Origin: Leptospira stimsonii
GTDB taxonomy: Bacteria > Spirochaetota > Leptospiria > Leptospirales > Leptospiraceae
Direction of reading: 5' to 3'
DNA length: 64,000 bases
Assembly (NCBI RefSeq): GCF_003545885.1
Contig: NZ_QHCT01000001.1
Coordinates: 558,001-622,000, forward strand
Under the pieces are notes generated by a model. That model searched no databases. It was not told the DNA's origin and saw nothing but the letters and a program-made list of their open reading frames with translations. Numbering within the stretch: the first letter of the stretch is position 1; each line of letters begins with the position of its first letter. This document shows, piece by piece, positions 50,557 through 63,376 of this stretch. A program made the translations under genes and the position numbers.

Positions 50557-51024
50557 TCAATTGAATTTCTTTCGTCTGGCCTTGAAAAACGATTTGAACG
50601 CATCTTTCGAAATCTCTGCGGGAATACAAATCAACTCTGGGAAAAAATTTCGAGAGTAGATGGTTTCAATGCTTAAGGAAGAAATTCCTTCTCCTTGTTT
50701 TGCGGGAAGGAGGTAGATGACTTTGGGAATTCTTGAAAGAAGAATCGTGCCAGCACACATCAAGCATGGTTCTAGAGAAGTAATCAGCAAACAATCTGAA
50801 AGATAACGCGTTCCGATTTTCTCTTTTGCCTCTCTCAAACAAAGTATTTCACTGTGAAAAGAAGAATCGGAATTCTTTTCAACTTCGTTAAATGATTCGG
50901 CGATTAACTCTTCGTGCTTGTAGATCCTCGTAAAACTAGGAATTTCTTCGCCACCATGTGAAATGAGACTTTCCATTCTGCTCAAGAAATCGGGAAGAAT
51001 CTTATGATTTGGGAAAGGATCCAT
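50557..51024 (-). CDS. divergent TadA-like nucleoside/tRNA adenosine deaminase
   Basis: 155 residues of the cytidine deaminase fold. Zinc ligands are FHSEI (near 79-83; HSE in place of the usual HAE) and EPCLMC (near 111-116). [22 protein letters not shown] and the C-terminal FFKARRKKF resemble TadA, which converts A34 to inosine in tRNA-Arg(ACG). The usual PVGAVIV segment is replaced by IPSFTRI, so this is a divergent member and could be another nucleoside deaminase. It precedes tRNA-Ser and dnaX on the same strand. Confidence 0.8.
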   Translation of the reverse strand: MDPFPNHKILPDFLSRMESLISHGGEEIPSFTRIYKHEELIAESFNEVEKNSDSSFHSEILCLREAKEKIGTRYLSDCLLITSLEPCLMCAGTILLSRIPKVIYLLPAKQGEGISSLSIETIYSRNFFPELICIPAEISKDAFKSFFKARRKKFN

Positions 51025-51082
51025 CGAGTTACTCTACAAATTCTTCTTGATAAGACCTTCGGTAAATGGTTTTTTCAACGGA

Positions 51083-52702
51083 ATGATTCTCTCCGCGAAG
51101 TTTTTACATAACGCAGTTTCGGAAAACAGGAATAATTCTGTTTTAATTCGACTCAATTCTCCAACCGGGGCCGCGAATCCGGATCGAAGACCGATTGTTC
51201 TGGGTTTGGCGATCGATCGAAGTTGGTCGATGAAAGGCGAAAAGTTGGAAGCGGTGATTCAATCCGCTTCATCTTTGGTCAACTGGTTGACTCGAAGAGA
51301 TTTTCTTTCGGTGATCGCCTATGCGGAAGATATTCACGTTATACAACCGATCGTTCAACTGGTCGAAAAGTCTTCGATCATAAATCGTATTCATACGATT
51401 CAACCTGGAACTTCCACGAATCTATCCGGCGGTTGGCTTCATACTCTGAGAGGACTCGAATTATTTTCCGATTCTACCGTTTACAAAAGAGCGATATTGC
51501 TTACGGACGGAAATCCTACGCAAGGAATTACGGACCCTTTGGATCTGATTCAAATCGCAGGAGATCATTACAAAAAAGGAATCTCAACAACTGTGATCGG
51601 TTTCGGAGACGACTTTAACGAAATTCTTTTGAAGGACATCGCTGATGCTGGCGGCGGTAATTTTTATTATATCGAAAGTCCGGAAGCAACGGGCGATATA
51701 TTCTTCAGAGAATTCGGTGATATCGGTTCCTTATACGCTCAATCGATTGAAACAAAAGTCCAATTCGGAAGCGATGTGGAATTTTTAGAATTGTTAAGCG
51801 ACATTCCATATTATACCGAATTGGATCCGGAACAGTCCAGTAGAACGAAAGCGATCGTTCTGCAATGTGGAGATATGCGGGCAGATGATATTCGTAATAT
51901 CGTATTAAAAGTCAGAACACATCCTGAAAATCTAATACACAATGCGGACAAAGAATCGGGTATTTCCGTTGCGAGTTCGTTTTACAACCTTTCGGAAAAG
52001 ATGAAATTGGAAAAAGTTTCCTTTCAACTGAATCCGGATTGGAAATCCACTTCGATCAAAGAAGACGCTGATGTAATCGTGGAATCCATCGTCGCAAAGT
52101 CGGGAAAAATGCTTAAAAAAGCAAGTTCGCTTATCAAAGAAGGGTCGCTGGAGGATGCGTCGAAAGTGCTTACATCTTTGATAAAGGACGTAGACAATCA
52201 ATTGGATCTTGCGCCGGATGTGATGGGATCTCTCAAATCCCGTTTGGAAGCCTTAGAAGCGAAAATCAAGGAAAATTCGAAAACCGCAGGAAAACATCTT
52301 ATGGCCGGCGCGTACGATATCCAATATCGGACGATTGATCCGATTTCTGAGGAAGTGGAATATCACGATCATATCTTCGTCTACAAATCCGTTGGAGATA
52401 TCGATTTATACAAGTGTCCCGAGTTAAAATCGAACGTTCAGGAAAAAATGTTAGAAGGATATCGTTTTGTAATCATCAATCTGAAGTCTTCCTCTTATAT
52501 CGATTCTTCAGCGATTGGAACGCTGATACAGATTTCGGGTTGGTTGAAAAGAAGAGGCGGAGAATTGATCGTTTCCGATCTGAGAGATTCAGTAAAAAAA
52601 GTTTTTTCGATCACTCGCTTGGAGAGTCATATTCGTGTCGCGGAGACGGAAGAAGCCGCACGTTTGATTGTCAGCGATGTCATTCAAGAAAGAAGTCTCT
52701 GA
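51083..52702 (+). CDS. vWA domain protein fused to a STAS domain
   Basis: 539 residues from ATG 51083 (MILSAKFLHNAVSE); a TTG at 51047 would add 12 residues. The N-terminal region resembles vWA/Mg-chelatase-type proteins: VLGLAIDRSWSMKGEKLEAV gives the DxSxS MIDAS (near 44-49), then AILLTDGNPTQGIT and TTVIGFGDDFNEILLKDIADAGGG. After a helical linker, the last 120 residues form a STAS domain: YRFVIINLKSSSYIDSSAIGTLIQ with the phosphorylatable-serine region DSSAIG, then GGELIVSDLRDSVKKVF. There is no signal peptide, so it is cytoplasmic. The combination suggests a regulatory scaffold linked to anti-sigma-antagonist-like switching. Confidence 0.85.
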   Translation: MILSAKFLHNAVSENRNNSVLIRLNSPTGAANPDRRPIVLGLAIDRSWSMKGEKLEAVIQSASSLVNWLTRRDFLSVIAYAEDIHVIQPIVQLVEKSSIINRIHTIQPGTSTNLSGGWLHTLRGLELFSDSTVYKRAILLTDGNPTQGITDPLDLIQIAGDHYKKGISTTVIGFGDDFNEILLKDIADAGGGNFYYIESPEATGDIFFREFGDIGSLYAQSIETKVQFGSDVEFLELLSDIPYYTELDPEQSSRTKAIVLQCGDMRADDIRNIVLKVRTHPENLIHNADKESGISVASSFYNLSEKMKLEKVSFQLNPDWKSTSIKEDADVIVESIVAKSGKMLKKASSLIKEGSLEDASKVLTSLIKDVDNQLDLAPDVMGSLKSRLEALEAKIKENSKTAGKHLMAGAYDIQYRTIDPISEEVEYHDHIFVYKSVGDIDLYKCPELKSNVQEKMLEGYRFVIINLKSSSYIDSSAIGTLIQISGWLKRRGGELIVSDLRDSVKKVFSITRLESHIRVAETEEAARLIVSDVIQERSL

Positions 52703-52723
52703 AGAATCACATCGCTTGAAATC

Positions 52724-52942
52724 TTAGTTTCCTTTTACCTCGCTTTCCGCTTCGATTACTGCTTCGCGAATTTCGTCGTAAAGTTCGGGAGGAATGGCGA
52801 TTCCTTTTTGAGTGGGTTTTTTTTCGCCGTCTTTGTCCGTATACCAGACGCGGAGATTGAGATACTTTGTTCCTTTGTATTCGGAAACTTCAACACGAAT
52901 CACTTCTCCTCGCCCTTTGTCTACATCACGGATTACACCCAT
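52724..52942 (-). CDS. PC4/p15-like DNA-binding protein
   Basis: 72 residues. The core [23 protein letters not shown], then [17 protein letters not shown], matches the transcriptional coactivator PC4 (p15) fold, a small beta-sheet plus helix dimer that binds single-stranded DNA. Bacterial PC4-like proteins are known mainly in phages and in some bacteria; their role is not settled. A strong ribosome site (GGGAGAAT) lies just upstream of the ATG. It converges with the vWA-STAS gene with 21 bases between stops. Confidence 0.85.
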   Translation of the reverse strand: MGVIRDVDKGRGEVIRVEVSEYKGTKYLNLRVWYTDKDGEKKPTQKGIAIPPELYDEIREAVIEAESEVKGN

Positions 52943-53029
52943 TGCTGATTCTCCCGGTAAAATTTAGACCAATATAAAGTAAGGATAGAAATTCGATCCA
53001 TTCGTTTTTTCTGATATGACATGGAATTC

Positions 53030-53073
53030 TAAAATAAAAAAGCCGAAGGATACTTTCGTTTCCAACGGCTTTT
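53030..53073 (-). terminator. Rho-independent terminator of fnr
   Basis: On the minus strand AAAAGCCG pairs with CGGCTTTT around a partly paired inner segment, and is followed by TTTATTTTAG. It lies 24 bases after the fnr stop and upstream of the PC4-like gene start. Confidence 0.85.
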
Positions 53074-53096
53074 CAAATGCAGGAATTCGAATCGAA

Positions 53097-54029
<933 letters not shown>

Positions 54030-54245
54030 GAGCGGTTGCAATTCCTAAAAATGAAGAATTTTTCAAATTTTCCTACATGGTTTTAGGGGAAGGCATTTCG
54101 TCAAACGGGATATTTGATACGATTTCCTAAGTGTTAAATAAATCTGATAAAATGAAATATAGGAATTCTTCGGCCATATTTTTTTTGAGTGACGACTTTG
54201 CTATTTCGAATCTCCGTGTATCAACCAAAATAAAACGAGGGAATC

Positions 54246-55298
<1,053 letters not shown>

Positions 55299-55363
55299 GA
55301 TTCAGCTTGACGGGTTCGAAAACCGGACCCAGTCTTTCTCCTACACCCCATTGGAGGATTCCC

Positions 55364-55561
55364 TTGCATTCCCGAGCGAACGAAGATAACCCGGCAAAAG
55401 AACCGGACAGAATCTCCCGTAAGCCGGACCTTTCCCAAAGTAAAAAGATTGGAAGGTTGTTGGAGACCCTCGCCGATAGCATTCTAGAAAACGATTCTAC
55501 AAATATAGTTTTCTTGAATGAGATTCAAAACAGTCGATCTGAGAATTCTATACAAAAATAG
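55364..55561 (+). CDS. possible small protein after lpxD
   Basis: 65 codons from a TTG at 55364, preceded by a strong GGAGG ribosome site at the right distance. The predicted protein is polar and helical (SKKIGRLLETLADSILEND) without membrane segment or known motif. The frame extends upstream into the lpxD tail but has no better start. The good ribosome site and the 66-base spacing from lpxD support it; the short length and non-ATG start argue against. The rest of the gap to 55836 holds no gene I can support. Confidence 0.4.
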   Translation: MHSRANEDNPAKEPDRISRKPDLSQSKKIGRLLETLADSILENDSTNIVFLNEIQNSRSENSIQK

Positions 55562-55836
55562 TATCTCTTCAAACATCTGAATCGGTTCCTTGCGGGCCGA
55601 TTTCTTGTTCTTCTAAAGGAAATCAGAAACTTCATCCTAAATTAAAAAATATTCTTCTTTTCAATGGAACTAAGAGTTTTGCCGAAATGGTAGTTCAAAT
55701 GAGCTTTAAGTGCGAATTCAATTCCAATTTCAGCGAAATACTTTGTCGGAACAATTGAATCGGGATCAAAAGAATCTTGACTCTGTAAGGATTGTTCACG
55801 CTGAGAAATTGAGTTTTTAAAGAACAACGAAATAAG

Positions 55837-56451
55837 CTATAGATCGTCAGCCGCATTTTTTGTTACCGGTTTTTTGATTCCCACGAGCAGACTCGAAAAT
55901 TCATGAGCTTTCCAAGCGCCCTTTGCGTTTCTTTTAAGAGTGACGGGCCTTGCCGTATCCGCCCCGGAAGAAGGAATGAAAAGTTTTCTTTGTCCGGATT
56001 CTTCCGTTCCGCTAAAACGATTCGCGCTTAAAGTAAAACTATATGGTGACGCGTTTGGCTTATATTGATTAGCAGGCGTCGAGCCGGGAAGATAGGATCC
56101 GATTAGATACGGATGTTGTTCCAGCTGTCTCCTGATTAGATCCGCAATATTCTTATTCAATGAAAAACCTTTGTAACCGTTACTATCCTGAATAAGAAGA
56201 GAAGAATCTAATATAAGAATTAACGCCTTCGTACCATCTTCTTTATTCTTAGAATATAGATCCAATGCGGCTATGAGCGAGATTAGCGTTCCTTGAGGAG
56301 AAGAAGACTGCTCCGATCGAAAGGAATCGAAGGAGGTCAAATCGATCGGCCAAGAAGAAATTTCTACTCGTACCAAATCGTTTTGGGCCGCTAATGAAAA
56401 CGGAATTAGCAGGGAAAAAAGAAAATAACCAAATAGAAAACGAAGTTTCAT
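55837..56451 (-). CDS. secreted protein, unknown
   Basis: 204 residues with a clear signal peptide (about 1-22, ending LAAQ) and a GGAGG-type ribosome site. The mature region contains a helical part (GTLISLIAALDLYSKNKEDGTKALIL) and a C-terminal part rich in Ser, Pro and basic residues. It resembles a family of small secreted proteins recalled from Bacteroidetes and spirochaetes but I cannot name the domain with certainty. Function unknown. Confidence 0.72.
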   Translation of the reverse strand: MKLRFLFGYFLFSLLIPFSLAAQNDLVRVEISSWPIDLTSFDSFRSEQSSSPQGTLISLIAALDLYSKNKEDGTKALILILDSSLLIQDSNGYKGFSLNKNIADLIRRQLEQHPYLIGSYLPGSTPANQYKPNASPYSFTLSANRFSGTEESGQRKLFIPSSGADTARPVTLKRNAKGAWKAHEFSSLLVGIKKPVTKNAADDL

Positions 56452-56580
56452 AGGACCTCCGAAATGCTGGCAGTAATTTATTGACTACACGGAAATCTGT
56501 CGAGTGAAAACTAACAGCATTCCCTTCATCTGAGTGATTTAGTGGTAAGTGAGAATTTGGGGTTAAAAAAAGAGAAGATA

Positions 56581-56652
<72 letters not shown>

Positions 56653-56727
56653 GAATCGTGCAAAAATCATTTTTTTGTGGTTAGGGTGCTTGTCAATCTA
56701 AAAGAAGATTTTTTATTATCCACTGAG

Positions 56728-58273
<1,546 letters not shown>

Positions 58274-58284
<11 letters not shown>

Positions 58285-58603
58285 AGAAGAACTTACGGTT
58301 CAATCCTTCGAAGAATTGTCTTACTTTGACAATTTGGCTCTTTACTATCTCTGTAATGAAACTCCTCCGCAAACTCTCGCTCTTGCATTTTTAATCGGAG
58401 ATAAAAAAGTCTGCGGTTCGATGTTGGGAGTTTTGGAAGGCAAACGAAGAGAATACGTTCACCAATTGATGGCAGAACAGCAAGATGTCGAAGCCGCGAA
58501 AAAACAATCCGCTGTCCAAGGATTGCTCATTATCGCGGAAGGCTTAATTACTCGTAAGTTGATAGAGAAAAAGGGACAATTTTATTACGGAACGCAACGT
58601 TAG
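58274..58603 (+). CDS. small protein resembling the FliG middle domain
   Basis: 109 residues, all helical by eye. Residues 28-66 ([13 protein letters not shown] onward) line up with the FliG segment around the EHPQT motif (residues 127-165 of the FliG encoded at 4.8 kb): NE-xPQT-x-AL is shared and the following helix has the same spacing. The rest has no known domain. It is coupled to the M32 peptidase gene by an 11-base overlap. It could be a stand-alone partner of the flagellar switch, or a helical protein with chance similarity. Confidence 0.75.
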
Positions 58604-58986
58604 TCGTTCTTTTGTGATAACGCGGACCATCCAAGAAACGCCCAAGCAAGAAGAAAACAAATTCCTCCGATCGGAGTGATTGCGCCTAAAACTCTAATTC
58701 CTGTGATTGCAAGGAGATAGAGAGAACCGGAGAAAATAAAAATGCCGGAGAGAAATAGGATTCCGGAAATAAACGCGAATCTACTCGATTGAACATAACC
58801 CGTGATCGCCAAGATCAACGGAGGAATACTATGAATGAGATGATACTTATTGCCGGTTTCGTAGATAACGATCATCTCAGGAGTCAAGTACGGCTTTAGA
58901 GCGTGAGCTCCGAACGCACCGATTGCTACTCCTAAAAAACCGGAAATGGAAGAAAGAATCAGAATCGTTTTTTGTTTTCCTTTCAT
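58600..58986 (-). CDS. DUF423 family membrane protein
   Basis: 128 residues with four membrane helices. The DUF423/YgdD pattern is clear: SGFLGVAIGAFGAHALKPYLTPEM, then TGNKYHLIHSIPPLILA and SGSLYLLAITG, with LGAITPIGGICFLLAWAFLGW at the end. The function of the family is unknown. It overlaps the end of the convergent FliG-like gene by 4 bases and is the last gene of a three-gene minus-strand run after two small lipoproteins. Confidence 0.92.
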   Translation of the reverse strand: MKGKQKTILILSSISGFLGVAIGAFGAHALKPYLTPEMIVIYETGNKYHLIHSIPPLILAITGYVQSSRFAFISGILFLSGIFIFSGSLYLLAITGIRVLGAITPIGGICFLLAWAFLGWSALSQKND

Positions 58987-59006
58987 AAACTCTTAAAAAA
59001 ATCGAT

Positions 59007-59591
59007 TCAAAATTCTTGAATAGCATAACTTTTAAATCGAATGCATCTTTTCTGAACGAGCCAGAATAAATAGGAAGTTTGTTCGATATCCAGCTTGGAA
59101 TCGAAAAGAGCTTTGATTTTATTCTTCTCCATTTCCTGTTTCAGCTCATCGTAAAAACTAGATTTTCCGAAAACAAAAGAAACAGGAACTAAAGATTGTT
59201 GTTCGCCCTGACGCAAAGGTAGGATCAACGTCACTCCCCTTTGACAACCTTGGCTTTGTCCTTCAAATTGAATGATCCTGTGTTTCGACCAATCCCAATC
59301 GTCGAGGGAACCGTGAAACATATCCTTGTGCGGTAGCGATGAGGTGGAGTGGATAAAACCGTCAAAGCCGATTAACTTCAATCGAGTGGACGCATTTCCA
59401 TAATGGACCGATGGATCCCTAAAGTAAGTGCCGGCTAAAGAAACACGATTTTCAGGAGAAAGAATAGAATCGGTTGGATAAGGCATTGGATTCCGCTTAA
59501 CCAATGTTCGCCGGTTACCGATCGGTAATGTACAATCTGTAATCGAGGCGAATCCGATAAAAATGACGATCAGAAAATAAATCGAGCGCAT
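59007..59591 (-). CDS. putative lipoprotein, unknown
   Basis: 194 residues from ATG 59589-59591, chosen because [20 protein letters not shown] is a standard lipoprotein signal with Cys20; the longer frame to 59654 would bury this signal. The mature part is beta-rich with conserved-looking tryptophans (DDWDW) and a Cys pair near 133 and 180. It begins 2 bases after the TRL-like gene ends, so the two are coupled. No family recognised. Confidence 0.78.
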   Translation of the reverse strand: MRSIYFLIVIFIGFASITDCTLPIGNRRTLVKRNPMPYPTDSILSPENRVSLAGTYFRDPSVHYGNASTRLKLIGFDGFIHSTSSLPHKDMFHGSLDDWDWSKHRIIQFEGQSQGCQRGVTLILPLRQGEQQSLVPVSFVFGKSSFYDELKQEMEKNKIKALFDSKLDIEQTSYLFWLVQKRCIRFKSYAIQEF

Positions 59592-59593
59592 AG

Positions 59594-59968
59594 TTACTCT
59601 TTTTTCATCAACCTGTGAGGAAGTTTTACGCCGATTCCGGAAACGCGAGTGCATTTATAAAAGTAAAGATTAAAGAGAAGGGACTTTACGTAATAGTCGG
59701 TTTGAACGTCGAAAAGAAGGTCGGCCTTATCTTGAATGGCATTTTGCACCGCCGCTTCGTAACTTTCATCGCCTGTATAAACAAGCCATAACCAACCTTC
59801 TCCACAAGATTGGCCGGAAAGTTTTCCAACAGGTTCCATTCCTCGAACGTCCGTATAGCTCTGTGAATAAAACCAGCCGGGAGTTTTTACATTCGTGTAA
59901 AGACAATTCCCGATTGTAATAAATGTAATGAAAAGAATGAGATACGTTTTGAGCGCAAAGGCTTTCAT
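59594..59968 (-). CDS. TRL-like family lipoprotein
   Basis: 124 residues. The signal ends in FITIGNC (Cys22). The mature sequence [20 protein letters not shown], then [26 protein letters not shown], resembles the small TRL-like family of lipoproteins; repeated aromatic residues and the SCG motif fit. The family name is from recall and the role is unknown. It starts the run TRL-like protein, lipoprotein, DUF423. Confidence 0.78.
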   Translation of the reverse strand: MKAFALKTYLILFITFITIGNCLYTNVKTPGWFYSQSYTDVRGMEPVGKLSGQSCGEGWLWLVYTGDESYEAAVQNAIQDKADLLFDVQTDYYVKSLLFNLYFYKCTRVSGIGVKLPHRLMKKE

Positions 59969-60083
59969 TGAGTTTTCCTAATCTTTGAAATCTTTTTGAA
60001 AGAATGATTCTCAAAAATGAAAAGTCAAGGTAAAAGAATAAAATTTCCTTGTGTGAAGAGAATCTGATTCTTCAATAGGGAGT

Positions 60084-61325
60084 ATGTCGTTCGTACAAAA
60101 CTCGTCTTACTACATTCAGTTGGAAAAAAAATTCGGGGCCTTCAATTATGAACCGCTTCCGGTTGTTTTGGATCGAGGTGAAAGAATTTACCTCTTTGAT
60201 GTAGAAGGAAAACGATATTTCGATTTTCTTTCCGCGTATTCCGCGGTGAATCAAGGACACTGTCACCCGAAGTTGATCGAAACTTTGGTAGAACAAGCAC
60301 AAAAACTTACGTTAACTTCAAGGGCTTTCTACAACTCCAAACTAGGAGAGTATGAAGAATATATGACGAAGCTTTTAGGGTATCAAAGAATTCTTCCTAT
60401 GAACACTGGAGTTGAGGCCGCGGAAACCGCGGTGAAACTTTGTAGAAAATGGGGATATCAAGTCAAAGGGATTCCGGAAAACCAAGCGAAGATCGTTTTT
60501 GCATCCGGCAATTTTTGGGGGAGAAGTTTGGGCGCAATCTCCGCATCGACTGATCCTCTGAGTAGAAGGGAATTCGGTCCGTATGTTCCTGGTTTCGAAA
60601 TTATCCCTTTCAACGATTTGGATACATTGAAAGTTTCGCTTCAAGATCCGAACGTCGCAGGTTTTATGGTCGAGCCGATTCAAGGTGAGGCCGGCGTGAT
60701 TGTTCCGAGCGAAGGTTATCTTTCTTCATGCAAACAACTTTGCCAGGAAGCAGGTGTTCTTCTCATCTTTGACGAAGTGCAAACAGGCTTAGGTAGAACG
60801 GGTAAGCTTCTTGCCGGGGATTACGAATCGGTGAAGCCGGATATCGTCGTTCTCGGTAAAGCGCTTTCAGGTGGGATTCTGCCTGTCTCTGCGGTTCTCT
60901 CCAGCGATGAAATTATGCTCACAATAAAGCCAGGTGAACACGGTTCCACATACGGAGGAAATCCGTTAGCGAGCGCGATCGCCAAACGCGCGGTGGAAGT
61001 ATTAGTGGAAGAGAATATGCCGGAAAATTCTTTTAAGATGGGAGAAATTTTTCGAGAAAGAATGAATATTCTAAAATCAAAATATGATTCTTTGAAAGAA
61101 GTTCGAGGGAAAGGTTTATTAAACGCGATCGAATTTACGGAGAAGAACGGAAAGTCCATAGCCAAAGAAGTATGTAAAAAGACGATGGAACTCGGACTAC
61201 TCGCAAAAACAACGCATGATCACACAGTTCGATTTGCACCTCCTCTCGTGATTCAAGCGGATGAAATGAATGATGCCTGCGACATTATTGAAACGGCAGT
61301 GAAGTTTTGTCTTGACTCGAAGTAA
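60084..61325 (+). CDS. rocD: ornithine aminotransferase (class III PLP)
   Basis: 413 residues. The class III pattern is complete: [57 protein letters not shown] and the PLP lysine in [16 protein letters not shown], then [10 protein letters not shown]. The [13 protein letters not shown] and NTGVEA signatures are those of ornithine--oxo-acid transaminases, which convert ornithine and 2-oxoglutarate into glutamate semialdehyde and glutamate. The ribosome site GGGAG is very close to the ATG. No other arginine or proline genes are adjacent. Confidence 0.93.
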   Translation: MSFVQNSSYYIQLEKKFGAFNYEPLPVVLDRGERIYLFDVEGKRYFDFLSAYSAVNQGHCHPKLIETLVEQAQKLTLTSRAFYNSKLGEYEEYMTKLLGYQRILPMNTGVEAAETAVKLCRKWGYQVKGIPENQAKIVFASGNFWGRSLGAISASTDPLSRREFGPYVPGFEIIPFNDLDTLKVSLQDPNVAGFMVEPIQGEAGVIVPSEGYLSSCKQLCQEAGVLLIFDEVQTGLGRTGKLLAGDYESVKPDIVVLGKALSGGILPVSAVLSSDEIMLTIKPGEHGSTYGGNPLASAIAKRAVEVLVEENMPENSFKMGEIFRERMNILKSKYDSLKEVRGKGLLNAIEFTEKNGKSIAKEVCKKTMELGLLAKTTHDHTVRFAPPLVIQADEMNDACDIIETAVKFCLDSK

Positions 61326-61348
61326 AAATTCCAATACCCAAAAGATAA

Positions 61349-61678
61349 ATGCAGACTGACGATAAAAAATACATTCGAGTATGGAAAAAGTTAAGCGTTT
61401 CGGAAGTTTCTTCCCGACTCATGTTGATCGATGATTTGTATGGAACTTGTGGAAATTGCAAACATCTGGGTTTGAATTATACCAAGGACAAAGTTTGTCC
61501 CGAATGTAAAACGCAGTTTCGATATCTGGCAACGAATTCTAAATCAACAGCTGATGTTGCAAAGATTCTGAATAGAATTGAAAAGGAAGGTTTGGATTTG
61601 ATTCTGATCGATCGCGAAGATTTCAACCAGTCGAAAGCAAAAGATGCGATCAAAGACCTTTTCAAACCTGTAGAATAG
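61349..61678 (+). CDS. small protein with a C4 zinc-ribbon-like motif
   Basis: 109 residues. A CGNCKHLGLNYTKDKVCPEC motif (near 31-50) gives two CxxC pairs spaced as in zinc ribbons. The C-terminal half is an alpha/beta-looking stretch with LDLILIDREDF. The gene lies 23 bases after rocD on the same strand, so it may share the transcript. Its stop is one base from the stop of the convergent membrane protein gene. No family is recognised; a nucleic-acid or protein-binding role is only a possibility. Confidence 0.75.
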   Translation: MQTDDKKYIRVWKKLSVSEVSSRLMLIDDLYGTCGNCKHLGLNYTKDKVCPECKTQFRYLATNSKSTADVAKILNRIEKEGLDLILIDREDFNQSKAKDAIKDLFKPVE

Positions 61679-61679
61679 T

Positions 61680-62276
61680 TTATTCTTTATTCCGATTGAG
61701 AACGTTCCGTAGGCCTTGAAGAGTTCTGTCCAATTCTTCGATCTGTTCTTTTAAGGAATTGGGGTCTGAGATCGTTTTTGAATCGGAAGAATAGAGCTTT
61801 GAATAACCTTCCGCCATGAGTTTTTGAAATGATTTCTGAACATTCAGAAGGCCGCTCTCAAGATCTTTCGGATGAATCGAATTTTTCCTTTGATATAGTT
61901 TTTTTGAAAATACAAAGCCTATGCGGATCAAAAAGAAAAAGTAAGCGGGAAGCAATAGATAGAACGCCGTCAAAACAACGGGGCCAAGGTTCCAAGTCTG
62001 CGAAAGAGAGTGGTGAAAGAAAGAGCGGAGAATCGATACGATGAGGACTCCTAATGTATAGTTGAAACGACTCGTAGTTGGAGAGATTGTATTGAATAAG
62101 AATACTAAAACGAGGGAAAAAATCAGAACCAAAAAAAGATCTAAAGGAACGATTGAAAAAAGAATCTTCAAAAAAGAAGTAATTACTCCGACCGTGTCCA
62201 GAAATGATTGGATGGACTGGGATAGGCTGTCAAAACTCGTTTTCAGATCTGAAAAAAATCCGGTAATCTGACTCAT
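61680..62276 (-). CDS. membrane protein with C-terminal coiled coil
   Basis: 198 residues from ATG 62274-62276 (MSQITGFFSDL), supported by TTGGAG 7 bases upstream on its strand; the longer frame to 62369 is not needed. Residues about 1-30 are amphipathic, then there are three membrane helices (about 32-65, 72-90 and 100-125), and the tail (about 165-198) is a charged coiled coil (LKEQIEELDRTLQGLRNVL). The start codon overlaps that of the divergent gene by two bases. Function unknown. Confidence 0.72.
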   Translation of the reverse strand: MSQITGFFSDLKTSFDSLSQSIQSFLDTVGVITSFLKILFSIVPLDLFLVLIFSLVLVFLFNTISPTTSRFNYTLGVLIVSILRSFFHHSLSQTWNLGPVVLTAFYLLLPAYFFFLIRIGFVFSKKLYQRKNSIHPKDLESGLLNVQKSFQKLMAEGYSKLYSSDSKTISDPNSLKEQIEELDRTLQGLRNVLNRNKE

Positions 62277-63372
62277 GAAATTACTCCAAAAAATTCCTGG
62301 CTGGAAGAAACTCCAAACCCTCCGTTCTAAACTGCAAGAACTTTCCTTTTTAAGAAAACTCTTCCTCATTTATTCCACCGTCGGAATTTCCTTTTTAGTT
62401 TTACATGAGAGTCATTTACCGCTCTTCTTTATCATCATTCTTGTGTTCGGTGCCTATGTCGTGGCCACCTGCTTTTTCTTTTTAATTTCCTTCGCTTTCG
62501 GAAAGTTATTAAAGGAAGAATCAATCAAACAGTATCAAATCGGACCGGACTCCGCAAAAACGATCGATACGACGCGGATCGTTCTAAACCCGATTACGGA
62601 AACGATCGTTTTCGTAGCGTGCATTCTTCTTTTATTATTAACCGACTTCTACTCCAATCGTTCGGGAATCTTTTTTATTGCGGTCTATTCCTGTGTGGGG
62701 TTGGCCTTTCGGTTTTTGGAAAGCACGGTCTTTTACAGAATTTTTCTATTAGGGCTTCTGGTTTTGGTCGGTGGTTTGTTAAGTTTTAAAACCTTACAGA
62801 AGGCGGAGATTCTGACTTCTTATATTCTTTTTAAACCGAACTGGGAGGAAAAAGAACTTACGAATTGGAGTTATGATTCTGAATCCAAAGTTGTAAAAAA
62901 CGAGGATATCAAAGTTCAATTGACTTTGCCCGAAGATTTTTACTTTCATAATCCTAAGAATCTAACCTTAAAAGACCAAACCGGAACCGGTCAAATCGCT
63001 GGAATTATCTCGTCCAGTGAAACGGACCCAAACAGATATCCTTCCATTCGAATTTTTTATTTTCCCGAGCCTTTTTTAGAGATCGATAAGATTAAACCTG
63101 AGTTTCAGAAATTCTTAGATCTTGCGATCAACCAAGGCGATATGGTCGAAGTACACGAGTTAGGTGAAGAGAATTTTGAGAAACGGATGGATGGAGTTTT
63201 CTGGACTTATTATGATAATCTAAGACCGAGATACGCGAAAACGGGATTCTTCATCTCTTCCGGAGACAAATTGCCGGATTCTCTTCTCTTTCACATTTCT
63301 GAAAGCCTTGTAAAGGGAAGACAACACGAAGAATCCGTAGAGAAAATTCTTCAAAGTGTGAAAAGAGAATAG
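62275..63372 (+). CDS. multipass membrane protein with soluble C-terminal domain
   Basis: 365 residues. The first 185 residues hold about five membrane helices (28-44, 46-75, 107-125, 128-150 and 155-175), and the last 170 form a soluble, mostly beta domain (for example KVQLTLPEDFYFHNP and GIISSSETDPNRYPSIRIFYF). No family is recognised. The ATG at 62275 shares two bases with the divergent ATG; a ribosome site upstream is weak. The stop is 4 bases from that of the M23 gene. Confidence 0.7.
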   Translation: MKLLQKIPGWKKLQTLRSKLQELSFLRKLFLIYSTVGISFLVLHESHLPLFFIIILVFGAYVVATCFFFLISFAFGKLLKEESIKQYQIGPDSAKTIDTTRIVLNPITETIVFVACILLLLLTDFYSNRSGIFFIAVYSCVGLAFRFLESTVFYRIFLLGLLVLVGGLLSFKTLQKAEILTSYILFKPNWEEKELTNWSYDSESKVVKNEDIKVQLTLPEDFYFHNPKNLTLKDQTGTGQIAGIISSSETDPNRYPSIRIFYFPEPFLEIDKIKPEFQKFLDLAINQGDMVEVHELGEENFEKRMDGVFWTYYDNLRPRYAKTGFFISSGDKLPDSLLFHISESLVKGRQHEESVEKILQSVKRE

Positions 63373-63376
63373 GCTC

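Noticed and set aside
55642..55827. 61-codon minus-strand frame between the lpxD region and the secreted protein gene
   Set aside because: No ribosome site or motif and a low-information sequence; not enough to support a gene.
59290..59320. Half parS-like word CGTGAAACA at about 59.3 kb, and a similar half site near 6.25 kb
   Set aside because: Only one palindrome arm matches; expected by chance.
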